From contig DGSP01000083.1 of assembly GCA_002393555.1 (NCBI GenBank), positions 22,959 through 86,677 of the forward strand: a stretch of DNA of 63,719 nucleotides, written 5' to 3'. The notes under the pieces were generated by a model, which saw nothing but the letters and a program-made list of their open reading frames with translations, ran no database searches and was not told the origin of the DNA. Shown here piece by piece: positions 17,389 through 27,238 of this stretch. Source of the stretch: Prevotellaceae bacterium UBA4359. GTDB taxonomy: Bacteria > Bacteroidota > Bacteroidia > Bacteroidales > Bacteroidaceae. Both the position numbers and the translations under genes were made by a program. Each line of letters begins with the position of its first letter. Position 1 is the first letter of the stretch.

Positions 17389-17561
17389 GTAACAATTCAG
17401 CGAATCGCCCTCGGCGATGATTTTAAGAAACAAATTACCATAATTAGAATAATTTTATTCACAAATTTTAATAATTATAGAAATTAGTGAACTAAATTAT
17501 TTTAATTATTCAAATTAGTTTCAGAAAAAACAAAGTTGGAGTTCTTTCGCTGAATAGTTAC
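17389..17561. repeat. MITE-like AT-rich element with 16-bp terminal inverted repeats
   Basis: Arms 17389-17404 and 17546-17561 are reverse complements over 16 bases with one mismatch (GTAACWATTCAGCGAA). The left arm continues into the small palindrome ATCGCCCTCGGCGAT (17404-17418). The interior (about 17438-17523) is an AT-rich imperfect palindrome sharing AATTAGAATAATTTTATTC with the repeats at 2958-3251. A homologous stretch in reverse orientation lies at about 41560-41602. Confidence 0.7.
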
Positions 17562-17588
17562 ACCGAATGACCGCATAACTGCATTGAG

Positions 17589-19154
17589 ATGAAAAGACAG
17601 ATGCTTACCACTTTTTTTGCCTCCATTGCAATGGCTGGCGCGATGGCACAGACAGGTTCTGTGCCTCGATTGGTTGTGGGCATCACGATTGACCAACTGC
17701 GTTCGGACTATCTCAATGCTTTCATGCCGCTCTATGGCGACGGGGGCTTCAAACTGCTGCTGGAGCGGGGGCAGGTCTATTCGAACGTGCAGTATCAGCA
17801 CTCCCCCATCGACCGCGCCTCGGCCATCGCCTCGATTGTGACGGGCACTGTGCCTTACAACCACGGCATCATCGGCGAGGAATGGATGAACCGCACGGAG
17901 TTGCACACCAACTACTGTGTGGATGACCGTTCCTGCAAGGGAGTGGAGACCATGGAGGGGTCTTCGCCCAAGAACTTGCTGGTGAGCACCATCGGCGACG
18001 AACTGAAGGCGGCCACCAGGGGGAAGGCATTGGTCTATAGCGTGGCCCCCTACCGCGAAGCGGCTGTGCTGGCGGCTGGTCATGCTGCCGACTGGGCCAT
18101 GTGGATTGACAACCAGAACGGCCACTGGGCAGGCACCACTTACTATGGGGAGACTCCTGCGTGGTTCCGCTATCTGGGCACGGGTGGCCTTGCCGACCGA
18201 CTCTCCTCACTGACGTGGAAGCCTGTGAATGATGCTGTTGGAGCCTACAACTATTATCTGACCACCACACAAAAGCCGTTCGCCCATCGCTTCACTGGCG
18301 GAAGCCGCTTCCGCCAGTTCAAGAGTTCCGGCCTGGTGAACGAGGAGGTGACGAAGGCGGCCCGCTGCTGCTTGGAGAATGGGCAGGCAGGAGTGGATGA
18401 GGTGACGGACTTTCTGGCCGTGTGCTACTATGCAGGCGACTTCCATGCCGACTACGCCACCAGCACCACAACAACAGAACTGCAAGACACCTACAAACGT
18501 CTGGACGACGAACTGGCCACCCTGCTCAAGCGCATCGACCAGTTGGTGGGTCTGGACAAAACGCTGATATTCATCACTTCGACTGGATATGACGAAGTGG
18601 AAAATGCCGACGAACTGACCCAGTATCGCATCCCCACGGGCGATTTCAACATCAACCGCTGCGCCACACTGCTCAACATGTACCTCTGTGCCATGTATGG
18701 CAACGAACGGTATGTGGAAAGTTATTTCGGCAACCAACTCTATCTCAACCATAAACTGCTGGAGAAGAAGCAACTGAAACTGGCCGAAGTGCTGGAACAT
18801 TGCGAGGATTTCCTCTTCCAGTTCAGCGGTGTGAGGGATGTCTTCACCTCCCACCGCATCACGCAAGGAGCATGGACACCGGGCATCAGCACCATCCGCA
18901 ATGGGTTCAACCCCAAATGCTCGGGCGACATCATCGTGCAAGTGTCGCCCGGATGGAACCTCGTGAACGAAGACCGTGCCACCAAAAAACTGCAACGCGA
19001 CTCGTTCTTTGAGTTCCCGCTCATCTTCTTTGGCTACACCATCAAACCCGAAAAAGTGGCCACCCCCGTCACGGTGGATTGCATCGCTCCCACTGTGGCA
19101 CACCACATCCGCATCAGAGCGCCGAATGCCTGCTCCACTGCCCCCCTCTTCTGA
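17589..19154 (+). CDS. alkaline-phosphatase-superfamily protein with degenerate active site
   Basis: 521 residues with a signal peptide (1-21) and the fold signatures of nucleotide-pyrophosphatase/PafA-type enzymes: ITIDQLRSDYL near the N terminus (the Asp is a metal ligand), an ASIVTGTVPYNHGIIG block, and a C-terminal VDCIAPTVAHHI segment. Key residues are missing: the Thr-Gly-x-Gly-His run that carries the nucleophile reads DRASAIAS, and the metal-binding DHG motif reads TSTGYDEV. Family members elsewhere are periplasmic phosphomonoesterases or diesterases; this one is probably inactive or chemically different. A 34-codon ORF and secA follow. Confidence 0.8.
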   Translation: MKRQMLTTFFASIAMAGAMAQTGSVPRLVVGITIDQLRSDYLNAFMPLYGDGGFKLLLERGQVYSNVQYQHSPIDRASAIASIVTGTVPYNHGIIGEEWMNRTELHTNYCVDDRSCKGVETMEGSSPKNLLVSTIGDELKAATRGKALVYSVAPYREAAVLAAGHAADWAMWIDNQNGHWAGTTYYGETPAWFRYLGTGGLADRLSSLTWKPVNDAVGAYNYYLTTTQKPFAHRFTGGSRFRQFKSSGLVNEEVTKAARCCLENGQAGVDEVTDFLAVCYYAGDFHADYATSTTTTELQDTYKRLDDELATLLKRIDQLVGLDKTLIFITSTGYDEVENADELTQYRIPTGDFNINRCATLLNMYLCAMYGNERYVESYFGNQLYLNHKLLEKKQLKLAEVLEHCEDFLFQFSGVRDVFTSHRITQGAWTPGISTIRNGFNPKCSGDIIVQVSPGWNLVNEDRATKKLQRDSFFEFPLIFFGYTIKPEKVATPVTVDCIAPTVAHHIRIRAPNACSTAPLF

Positions 19155-19157
19155 AGA

Positions 19158-19262
19158 ATGGAGATGCTGGAAGAACTGGACTTTCTGGATATTCTAGAAG
19201 GGCTAGATATTCTAGAAGGGCTAGATATACTAGAAAGGCTAGAAGGGCTAGAAAAACTATAG
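19158..19262 (+). CDS. possible 34-residue leucine-repeat peptide upstream of secA
   Basis: An ATG 3 bases after the preceding stop opens a 34-codon ORF made of near-perfect LDILEG hexads (18-base DNA period), ending TAG 47 bases before the secA ATG. It is acidic and amphipathic. It could be translated by coupling to the upstream gene, or be only a by-product of the DNA repeat at 19186-19256. The position invites comparison with secM, but no arrest motif is recognisable. Confidence 0.3.
   Translation: MEMLEELDFLDILEGLDILEGLDILERLEGLEKL
19186..19256. repeat. 18-base tandem direct repeat
   Basis: About four units related to TATTCTAGAAGGGCTAGA, each containing CTAG-type partial palindromes, in the short spacer before secA. 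Confidence 0.75.
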
Positions 19263-19309
19263 AAACTAAAAAAAACAACCAACCAAAAGAAACAAAACAA
19301 CACACATAT

Positions 19310-22300
19310 ATGGGATTTTCATTAAATAAACTGCTCAGCACATTGTTTGGCAACAAGGCTGCCCGCGACATCAAGGAAATTCGCCCCATCGTGGAACAGA
19401 TTCTTGCTGTGGAACCTGAGATTCAGAAACTCAGCAACGACGAACTGCGTGCCAAAGTGGATGAGATTAAGGCGCAACTGCAAGATAAAGTAAAGGAAAA
19501 GCGCAACGAGATTGCAGAACTGAAGAACAAGATTCAAGAGACTGAAATAGACAAGCGTCAACCTATCTTTGAGGCTATCGACAAGAAGGAAACGGAAGTG
19601 CTTGACCTCTTCGAGGAAGGACTGACCGAGGTGCTTCCTACGGTATATGCCATCGTGAAAGACACGGCCCGCCGTTTTGCTGAAGCGGAGAATGGCGACA
19701 TCATCGTGACTGCCACCGACTTCGACCGCGACCTCTCCATCGAACACGACTTTGTCGATATTGAGGGCGACAAGGCCATCTGGCACAACCACTGGGTGGC
19801 CGGCGGCAACGAGATGACATGGAACATGATTCACTACAACGTGCAGTTGTTTGGTGGCATCGTGTTGCATCAAGGCAAGATTGCCGAGATGGCAACGGGT
19901 GAAGGTAAAACCCTTGTGGCGACTTTGCCTGTGTTCCTCAACGCCCTTTCGCGCAATGGTGTCCACGTGGTCACCGTCAACGACTATCTGGCCAAGCGTG
20001 ACTCCGAGTGGATGGGTCCGCTCTATATGTTCCACGGACTCAGCGTCGATTGCATCGACAAGCACCAACCCAACTCTGAGGCTCGTCGCAAGGCTTATCA
20101 GGCCGACATCACTTTCGGAACCAACAACGAGTTCGGCTTCGACTATCTGCGCGACAACATGGCGATGGCACCGAAAGACCTCGTGCAGCGCATCCACAAC
20201 TATGCCATTGTCGATGAGGTCGATTCCGTGCTGATTGACGATGCCCGTACCCCGCTCATCATCTCTGGCCCCATCCCGAAGGGCGATGTGCAGATGTTTG
20301 AGGAGTACTGCCCCATTGTGGAACAACTTGTTGAGGCACAGCGTCGTTTGGCCCAGAACTATCTCAGCGAGGCCAAGAAACTCATCGAGTCGGACAACAA
20401 GGACGACGTGACTGCAGGTTTCCTGTCGCTCTTCCGTGCCTACAAAGGTCTTCCGAAGAACAATGCACTCATCAAATATCTCTCTCAACCTGGCATTAAG
20501 ACGGGACTCTTGCAGACGGAGGAAATCTACATGGAGAACAACAACCGCCGAATGCCTGAGGCGATTGAGCCCTTGTTCTTCGTGGTGGATGAGAAGTTGA
20601 AGTCGGTGGAAATGACGGATAAGGGTAACCAACTGATAGCCAACATCGTGAGAGACGACAAGTTCTTCGTGCTGCCCGACATCACCACTCAGTTGGCCGA
20701 ACTGGAGAACGAGAAGTTTGAAAGCGAAGACGAGAAACTGGCCAAGAAGGATGCCCTCATGCAGGATTACGCTCTCAAGGCAGAGCGCGTACACACCATC
20801 CAGCAGTTGCTGAAGGCTTACACCATGTTTGTGAAGGACGACGACTACGTCATCATGGACGGCGAAGTGAAGATTGTCGATGAACAAACAGGTCGTATCA
20901 TGGAAGGCCGCCGCTGGAGCGACGGACTCCATCAGGCTGTAGAAGCCAAGGAGCGTGTGAAAGTGGAGGCCGCCACTCAGACCTTCGCCACCATCACCTT
21001 GCAGAACTACTTCCGCATGTACCACAAACTGGCAGGCATGACGGGTACTGCCATCACGGAGGCTGGCGAGTTCTGGGACATCTACAAACTCGATGTGGTG
21101 GAGATTCCCACCAACCGTCCCATCGCCCGCATCGACATGAACGACCGTGTGTATAAGACCAACCGCGAAAAGTACAACGCTGTGATTGAAGAGATTGTGA
21201 AGATGCGCAACAGTGGTCGCCCTGTGCTGGTCGGCACCACATCGGTCGAGATTTCCGAGTTGCTCTCCCGCATGCTCTCCATGCGCAAGATACCCCATCA
21301 GGTGCTCAACGCCAAACTCCACCAGAAGGAGGCCGACATTGTGGCACAGGCTGGTCAGAGTACCCTTGGCGAGGTCGTCAACCCCGATGGCACCAAGGAG
21401 GAAAAGATGCTGGGAGCCGTCACCATTGCCACCAACATGGCAGGTCGTGGTACCGACATCAAACTCTCCGACGAGGTGAAAGCCGCCGGAGGTCTGGCCA
21501 TCATCGGTACAGAGCGACATGAGAGCCGCCGAGTGGATAGGCAGTTGCGTGGACGTTCTGGCCGTCAGGGAGACCCAGGCTCTTCGGTCTTCTATGTGTC
21601 ATTGGAAGACAAACTCATGCGCCTCTTTGCCAGCGACCGCATCTCGAAAGTGATGGACCGTCTCGGCTTTGAGGAAGGCGAAATGATTGAGCACAAGATG
21701 ATTAACCAGAGCATCGAACGTGCCCAGAAGAAGGTGGAAGAGAACAACTTCGGCATCCGAAAGCGTCTGCTCGAATATGACGACGTGATGAACAAGCAAC
21801 GTAAGGTCATCTATGAGCGCCGCCGCCACGCCCTCATGGGAGAGCGCATCGGCATGGATATCAGCAACATGATATGGGACCGCGTGGTACACATCCTCAG
21901 CAACGGTGACTACGAAAGTTGCCGCGAAGATTTCCTGCGCATCTTTGGCATGGACATTCCCTTCGACATGGAGAAGTTCGAGGCTGAAAGTCGAGAGAAA
22001 CTGGAGGACGAGGCTTTCGACATCGTCATCGATTCCTTCAAGAAGCGCAGCGCACGTCTTGCATCCGTAGCCTTCCCTGTCATCAAGGAGGTTTATGAAA
22101 CCAAGGGACACATGTATGAGAATATTCTTGTGCCCATCACCGATGGCCGCCACGTTTATCAAATCAGTATTCCTCTCAAAGAGGCATACGAGACTCAGGG
22201 CAACTCCATCCTTGTAGCCTTTGAGAAAGCCATCCTGCTCCACACCATCGACGATGCGTGGAAAGAGAATCTCCGTGCTCTCGACGAACTGAAGCAGTCG

Positions 22301-22693
22301 GTGCAGAATGCTTCTTACGAGCAGAAAGACCCGCTCCTCATCTTCAAACTGGAGTCTGTCAACCTGTTCGACACCATGGTGAACGAAATCAACGATGGCA
22401 CCATCTCTGTCCTCATGCGCTGCTCTATCCCTATTGCTGAGCAACGTGACGTACAACAGGCACCTGCAGCCAGCATGGAGGAACCAAGCCACCAGCACCT
22501 GACCGAGAGTCATCAGAACCTCGACGAACCATCTGAAACTCAACGTCAGCAGGCACAAGCAGCACAGACTGACACCCGTGCCCGCCAGCCCATTGCACCC
22601 ATCGTGAACAATGGACCGAAGATTGGACGCAATGACCCATGCCCTTGTGGCTCAGGAAAGAAATACAAGAATTGCCACGGTCGCGGATTATAA
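19310..22693 (+). CDS. secA: preprotein translocase ATPase SecA
   Basis: SecA drives Sec-dependent export through SecYEG. The 1127-residue protein has Walker A MATGEGKT, the DEVDSVLIDDARTP Walker B region, the GRGTDIKL segment of nucleotide-binding domain 2 (in TNMAGRGTDI), RQLRGRSGRQGDPG, and a C-terminal SEC-C zinc motif CPCGSGKKYKNCHG that binds SecB and ribosomes. The length fits Bacteroidetes SecA, which is longer than that of E. coli. The start at 19310 is chosen because MGFSLNKLLSTLFG is the conserved N terminus; upstream in-frame sequence is repeat. Confidence 0.98.
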   Translation: MGFSLNKLLSTLFGNKAARDIKEIRPIVEQILAVEPEIQKLSNDELRAKVDEIKAQLQDKVKEKRNEIAELKNKIQETEIDKRQPIFEAIDKKETEVLDLFEEGLTEVLPTVYAIVKDTARRFAEAENGDIIVTATDFDRDLSIEHDFVDIEGDKAIWHNHWVAGGNEMTWNMIHYNVQLFGGIVLHQGKIAEMATGEGKTLVATLPVFLNALSRNGVHVVTVNDYLAKRDSEWMGPLYMFHGLSVDCIDKHQPNSEARRKAYQADITFGTNNEFGFDYLRDNMAMAPKDLVQRIHNYAIVDEVDSVLIDDARTPLIISGPIPKGDVQMFEEYCPIVEQLVEAQRRLAQNYLSEAKKLIESDNKDDVTAGFLSLFRAYKGLPKNNALIKYLSQPGIKTGLLQTEEIYMENNNRRMPEAIEPLFFVVDEKLKSVEMTDKGNQLIANIVRDDKFFVLPDITTQLAELENEKFESEDEKLAKKDALMQDYALKAERVHTIQQLLKAYTMFVKDDDYVIMDGEVKIVDEQTGRIMEGRRWSDGLHQAVEAKERVKVEAATQTFATITLQNYFRMYHKLAGMTGTAITEAGEFWDIYKLDVVEIPTNRPIARIDMNDRVYKTNREKYNAVIEEIVKMRNSGRPVLVGTTSVEISELLSRMLSMRKIPHQVLNAKLHQKEADIVAQAGQSTLGEVVNPDGTKEEKMLGAVTIATNMAGRGTDIKLSDEVKAAGGLAIIGTERHESRRVDRQLRGRSGRQGDPGSSVFYVSLEDKLMRLFASDRISKVMDRLGFEEGEMIEHKMINQSIERAQKKVEENNFGIRKRLLEYDDVMNKQRKVIYERRRHALMGERIGMDISNMIWDRVVHILSNGDYESCREDFLRIFGMDIPFDMEKFEAESREKLEDEAFDIVIDSFKKRSARLASVAFPVIKEVYETKGHMYENILVPITDGRHVYQISIPLKEAYETQGNSILVAFEKAILLHTIDDAWKENLRALDELKQSVQNASYEQKDPLLIFKLESVNLFDTMVNEINDGTISVLMRCSIPIAEQRDVQQAPAASMEEPSHQHLTESHQNLDEPSETQRQQAQAAQTDTRARQPIAPIVNNGPKIGRNDPCPCGSGKKYKNCHGRGL

Positions 22694-22722
22694 ATACCGT
22701 AACTACAGAAACATACAGCATC

Positions 22723-22766
22723 AAAGAAAGGCGTGGAAAACCCAATGGTCTTCCACGCCTTTCTTT
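22723..22766. terminator. bidirectional terminator between secA and glnN
   Basis: A 16-bp perfect stem (22723-22738 with 22751-22766), A-rich on one side and T-rich on the other, between convergent genes. Confidence 0.85.
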
Positions 22767-22813
22767 GTTTCATGATAGCCTCACACACACTCTCTGACTA
22801 AGGACGATGCTCT

Positions 22814-25003
22814 TCATCGGATAAAGAGCAACTCCCGATATTTCGGCAGTGGCCAAGCCTCGTCATCCACGATGGTTTCGAGTTTATCGACATGATAGCG
22901 AATCTCCTCCAGAAGAGGTGCCACCGTGTCATGATAAGCAATGGCCTTTTCACGCTCAGATTCAATGCGATTGGCCACCTTCCGTGCATCCACCATCTTC
23001 TCCACATTCTCGATGATGAAGGATTCGTGGTCAGAAATCTTTTCGATGAGGTGAAGGTTCTCTCCCGAAATCTTCTGCGCCTTTTCTGCAGGGAAGATGT
23101 CCTGCACTTTATGCACATTGTCGATGAGAATGGACTGATACTTCGTGACCACAGGAATGATGTGATTGAGACAAAGGTCACCAAAGATGCGCGACTCTAT
23201 CTGTATTTTCTTTGTGTATGTTTCCCACTTAATCTCATTGCGGGCCTCCAACTCCAAGCGTGTCATCACATGAGTCTTTTCAAACATCTTGACAGAAGAC
23301 TCTTTCAGATAGTTGTCGAAAACGATGGGTGCAGAAGTCTCACAGTCAAGTCCACGCTTGGCAGCCTCGGCCTTCCATTCGTCGCTATAGCCATTGCCGT
23401 TGAAAACGATAGGTTTGATGTGCTTGATGTCTTCCCGCACCACCTTCAGAATGGCCGTTTCCTTTTCCATGCCTTTTGTGATGAGAGCATCGACGCGCTC
23501 CTTGAAGTCCATCAATGCCTCTGCCATCGCCGCATTAAGCAACAACATGGCTGATGCACAGTTGGCTTCGCTACCGACAGCACGGAACTCAAAACGATTA
23601 CCCGTGAAAGCAAATGGCGAGGTGCGGTTGCGGTCGGTATTGTCAATCAGCAACTCCGGGATGGAAGGCAAATCGAGTTTGAAGGCTTTCTTTCCAGCCA
23701 CTGCGAAGTTGTCGTCATCGGCTTTCTCCACATGTTCCAAGAGGTCGGTAACCGTCTTGCCGAGAAAAGAAGAGATGATGGCAGGAGGTGCTTCATTGGC
23801 TCCCAGGCGATGAGCGTTAGTGGCACTCATGATGGAAGCCTTGAGCAAACCATTATGGTCATAAACTGCTTTCAGCGTTTCCACAATGAAGGTGACAAAA
23901 CGAAGGTTGTCCATCGCCGTCTTTCCCGGTGCATGTAGCAGGATGCCCGTGTCGGTGGCCAATGACCAGTTGTTATGCTTGCCCGAACCATTCACTCCCT
24001 TGAAAGGTTTCTCGTGCAAGAGACAACGGAACCCATGCTTACGAGCCACACGCTTCATGATAGACATCATCAGCATGTTGTGGTCAACAGCCAAATTCGT
24101 CTCTTCAAAGATAGGGGCCAACTCAAACTGATTCGGTGCCACCTCGTTGTGGCGAGTCTTGCATGGGATGCCCAACTCGAGAGCCTGAATCTCGATGTCT
24201 TTCATAAATTCCTCCACACGCTGCGGGATGGAACCAAAATAGTGGTCATCCATCTGCTGGTTTTTGGCAGAGTCGTGTCCCATCAGGGTGCGGCCCGTCA
24301 TCACAAGGTCGGGACGAGCGGCAAACAAAGACTCATCAACAAGAAAATACTCTTGTTCCCAACCAAGATTGGAGATGACCTTCTTCACATCTGGATAGAA
24401 GTATTGAGCCACAGCCGTAGCAGCCTTATCGACAGCATGGAGTGCTTTTTTCAGAGGCACTTTGTAGTCAAGGGCTTCTCCCGTATAAGAGATGAAAATG
24501 GTTGGAATCATCAGCGTGTCGCCAATGATGAAGACGGGTGACGTCGGATCCCATGCCGAATAGCCACGAGCCTCAAATGTGGAGCGGATGCCTCCTGAGG
24601 GGAAGGAAGAAGCGTCAGGTTCTTGCTGCACCAGCAGTTTTCCCTCAAACTCCTCTACCATGCCGCCCTTCCAGTCGTGCTCCACAAAACCATCATGCTT
24701 TTGAGCCGTACCTTCGGTCAAGGGCTGGAACCAGTGAGTATAGTGAGTCACGCCATTCTCAATGGCCCAAGTCTTGATTCCCTGAGCCACTGCGTCGGCA
24801 ATGGCGCGGTCGAAAGGAGCACCATTGTCAATGACATCACACATCTTGCTATAGACTTTTGCCGGCAGGTACTTGTACATCTTCTGCTTGTTGAATACAT
24901 ACTTGCCGAAATACTCACTCGGACGTTCTTTCGGTTGCTCCACATAGACAGGAGCACGCTTGAAAGCCTCATCTACAACCTTGAATCTTAGTCGTGCAGC
25001 CAT
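22814..25003 (-). CDS. glnN: glutamine synthetase type III
   Basis: GSIII makes glutamine from glutamate, ammonia and ATP and is the usual form in Bacteroidetes. 729 residues is the family length. Recognisable segments include SFPSGGIRSTFEARGYSAWD near residue 145, NEVAPNQFELAPIFEE (metal and ammonium site), KPFKGVNGSGKHNNWSL (ATP loop) and NRTSPFAFTGNRFEFR. It has its own -7 box; no amt or glnK is adjacent. Confidence 0.97.
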   Translation of the reverse strand: MAARLRFKVVDEAFKRAPVYVEQPKERPSEYFGKYVFNKQKMYKYLPAKVYSKMCDVIDNGAPFDRAIADAVAQGIKTWAIENGVTHYTHWFQPLTEGTAQKHDGFVEHDWKGGMVEEFEGKLLVQQEPDASSFPSGGIRSTFEARGYSAWDPTSPVFIIGDTLMIPTIFISYTGEALDYKVPLKKALHAVDKAATAVAQYFYPDVKKVISNLGWEQEYFLVDESLFAARPDLVMTGRTLMGHDSAKNQQMDDHYFGSIPQRVEEFMKDIEIQALELGIPCKTRHNEVAPNQFELAPIFEETNLAVDHNMLMMSIMKRVARKHGFRCLLHEKPFKGVNGSGKHNNWSLATDTGILLHAPGKTAMDNLRFVTFIVETLKAVYDHNGLLKASIMSATNAHRLGANEAPPAIISSFLGKTVTDLLEHVEKADDDNFAVAGKKAFKLDLPSIPELLIDNTDRNRTSPFAFTGNRFEFRAVGSEANCASAMLLLNAAMAEALMDFKERVDALITKGMEKETAILKVVREDIKHIKPIVFNGNGYSDEWKAEAAKRGLDCETSAPIVFDNYLKESSVKMFEKTHVMTRLELEARNEIKWETYTKKIQIESRIFGDLCLNHIIPVVTKYQSILIDNVHKVQDIFPAEKAQKISGENLHLIEKISDHESFIIENVEKMVDARKVANRIESEREKAIAYHDTVAPLLEEIRYHVDKLETIVDDEAWPLPKYRELLFIR

Positions 25004-25033
25004 AATTTTTCTTCATTTTTTACTTTTCTGCTG

Positions 25034-25041
25034 CAAAGGTA
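25034..25041 (-). promoter_or_regulatory. -7 box of glnN
   Basis: TACCTTTG on the minus strand, 30 bases before the glnN start. The -33 is weak. Confidence 0.55.
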
Positions 25042-25159
25042 AGCATTTTTTCATTATGAATTGGGAAATAGAGATTAGGAAATGCCATTTTTCAACAGAA
25101 AAAACATCGTGTGAAGCAAATAATTCCTTATTCCTAATTTTCAATTCCCAATTATTTCT

Positions 25160-25167
25160 TATCTTTG
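25160..25167 (+). promoter_or_regulatory. -7 box of fbp
   Basis: TATCTTTG, 19 bases before the fbp ATG; the -33 is AT-rich and not a clear TTTG. Confidence 0.5.
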
Positions 25168-25186
25168 CCCACATAAAAAACAATCC

Positions 25187-27193
25187 ATGGAAAATCTGAA
25201 TGAGAACATATTTACCGAAGAGGAGATAAAGGACGACCTCCGATATTTGCAGTTGCTGGCACAGAACTACCCGAATGTGGCCGAAGCCAGTTGCGAAATC
25301 ATCAACCTGGAGGCCATTCTCAACCTGCCCAAGCCGACGGAACACTTTATCAGCGACCCACACGGCGAGAGCGAGGCTTTCAATCACGTACTGCGCAATG
25401 CATCGGGCTATGTGAAGCGGAAAGTGGAAGAAATCTTCGGCCCCACCCTGCGCCAGTCGGAGAAGCAGGAACTATGCACCCTCATCTACTATCCCGAAGC
25501 CAAGTTGCAGCGCATCAAGGCGGCTGAGACCGACATGGAGGACTTCTACATCATCACGCTCAACCAACTCATCAAGGTATTGCGTGAGGTCAGTTCAAAA
25601 TATACGCGCAGCAAAATCCGCAAAGAACTTCCAGAGGAGTTTGGCTACATCATCGAGGAACTGCTTCACGAGAGCCACAGCGGTGTGGGCGAGAAACGGC
25701 ATCAGTACTACAACGTCATCGTGCAGACCATCATCGACACGCAGCGTGCCGACCATTTCATCGTGTCCATCTGCAACCTCATCCAGCGGCTCGCCATCGA
25801 CCGCCTCCACCTGTTGGGCGACATCTTCGACCGTGGCCCCGGGGCACACCTCATCATGGACACGCTGATGAACTACCACCACTTCGACATCGTGTGGGGC
25901 AACCACGACATCGAGTGGTTCGGTGCTGCAGCAGGCAACCGCGCCTGCATCGCCAACGTGCTGCGCCTTTCCCTGCGCTATGGCAATCTCGCCACCCTCG
26001 AAGATGGCTACGGCATCAACCTGCTGCCGCTGGCCACTTTTGCGATGGAGACCTACAAGGACGACCCCTGCAAGCAGTTCGCCGCCAACGAACTGACCAA
26101 GGAGAGCCAGCACGACAAGAAGACTAACCGCCTCATCGCCCAAATGCACAAGGCCATCACCATCATACAGTTCAAGGAAGAGGCCCACATCATCGACCGC
26201 CGTCCCGAGTTCGACATGTCAGGCCGCAAGATGCTGGAACACATCTACTTTGCCAATGGCACCTGCTTCATCGACGGACAGGAATATGAAATGCTCGACA
26301 CCTTCCTTCCCACCATCAACAAGGAGAACCCCAATGCGCTCTCGGAAGAGGAAGAGTCGCTCATGGCCAAACTGGAACATTCCTTCCGCACCAGTGACAA
26401 GTTGCAACGCCACATCCAGTGCCTGCTGGCACATGGCGGCATGTACTCCATTGCCAACAGCAACCTGATGTACCATGCCACCGTTCCGCTCAATGCCGAC
26501 GGCTCGCTGAAGGAGGTGGACATTGACGGCAAGAAATACAAAGGTTTGGCACTGATGAAGAAGACGGGCCACATCGTCCGTGAGGCTTTCAACAACGACA
26601 CTCCCAAGGAAAGGAAGAGTTTTGCCAAAGACTACATCTGGTATCTCTGGTGCGGAAAGAACTCTCCCCTCTTCGACAAGGATAAGATGACAACCTTCGA
26701 ACGATACTTCATCAAAGACAAGGCAACACACACGGAAACAAAGGGTTACTACTATCAATACAACAACGATGAGAAGACCGTCGATATGATTCTCGACGAC
26801 TTTGGTGTGGAAGGAAAGCATCGCCACATCATCAACGGCCACACCCCCGTGAAGGTGCTGAAAGGCGAGACTCCCATCAAAGCGAACGGCAAACTCCTCG
26901 TCATCGACGGAGGCTTCTCCCGTGCCTATCAGCCCGAAACAGGCATAGCGGGCTACACGCTCACCTTCCACAGTCGAGGACTTGAACTGGTTCAGCATCA
27001 GCCCTTCCGCTCGGCCGAAGATGCCATTCAGAACGGCGACGACATCAAGAGTTCCACCCAAATCGTGGAGTTGAGTTCACAGCGCATGTATGTGAAGGAT
27101 ACCGACAAGGGAAAGGTGCTTCTTGCCAAGGTTGAGAACTTAAAGAAACTGCTGTTTGCTTACCGCAACGGCTTCATCAAAGAGGTAAAATAA
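25187..27193 (+). CDS. fbp: fructose-1,6-bisphosphatase class III
   Basis: A gluconeogenic enzyme converting fructose 1,6-bisphosphate to fructose 6-phosphate. It is the 668-residue class III type built on a calcineurin-like metallophosphatase fold, with SDPHGE (near residue 57), GDIFDRGPG and WGNHDIEW supplying the metal ligands, and INGHTPVK near the C terminus. Length is normal for Bacteroidetes and Firmicutes class III enzymes. Divergent from glnN; the two share a 183-base promoter region. Confidence 0.97.
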   Translation: MENLNENIFTEEEIKDDLRYLQLLAQNYPNVAEASCEIINLEAILNLPKPTEHFISDPHGESEAFNHVLRNASGYVKRKVEEIFGPTLRQSEKQELCTLIYYPEAKLQRIKAAETDMEDFYIITLNQLIKVLREVSSKYTRSKIRKELPEEFGYIIEELLHESHSGVGEKRHQYYNVIVQTIIDTQRADHFIVSICNLIQRLAIDRLHLLGDIFDRGPGAHLIMDTLMNYHHFDIVWGNHDIEWFGAAAGNRACIANVLRLSLRYGNLATLEDGYGINLLPLATFAMETYKDDPCKQFAANELTKESQHDKKTNRLIAQMHKAITIIQFKEEAHIIDRRPEFDMSGRKMLEHIYFANGTCFIDGQEYEMLDTFLPTINKENPNALSEEEESLMAKLEHSFRTSDKLQRHIQCLLAHGGMYSIANSNLMYHATVPLNADGSLKEVDIDGKKYKGLALMKKTGHIVREAFNNDTPKERKSFAKDYIWYLWCGKNSPLFDKDKMTTFERYFIKDKATHTETKGYYYQYNNDEKTVDMILDDFGVEGKHRHIINGHTPVKVLKGETPIKANGKLLVIDGGFSRAYQPETGIAGYTLTFHSRGLELVQHQPFRSAEDAIQNGDDIKSSTQIVELSSQRMYVKDTDKGKVLLAKVENLKKLLFAYRNGFIKEVK

Positions 27194-27238
27194 CCAACCA
27201 AAATAAACTATTGTTACACATTATTTATTATTAAGCGT

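Noticed and set aside
17502..18125. 207-codon frame opposite the phosphatase-like gene
   Set aside because: Shadow frame; no motif and no promoter.
19079..19309. N-terminal extension of secA
   Set aside because: It would overlap the phosphatase-like gene and translate the 18-base repeat as an Arg-rich segment; MGFSLNKL at 19310 is the normal start.
19322..21520. 732-codon open frame antisense to secA
   Set aside because: It is the mirror of a strongly conserved gene with GC-biased codons; its translation has no recognisable motif and a Val/His-rich composition typical of antisense shadows.
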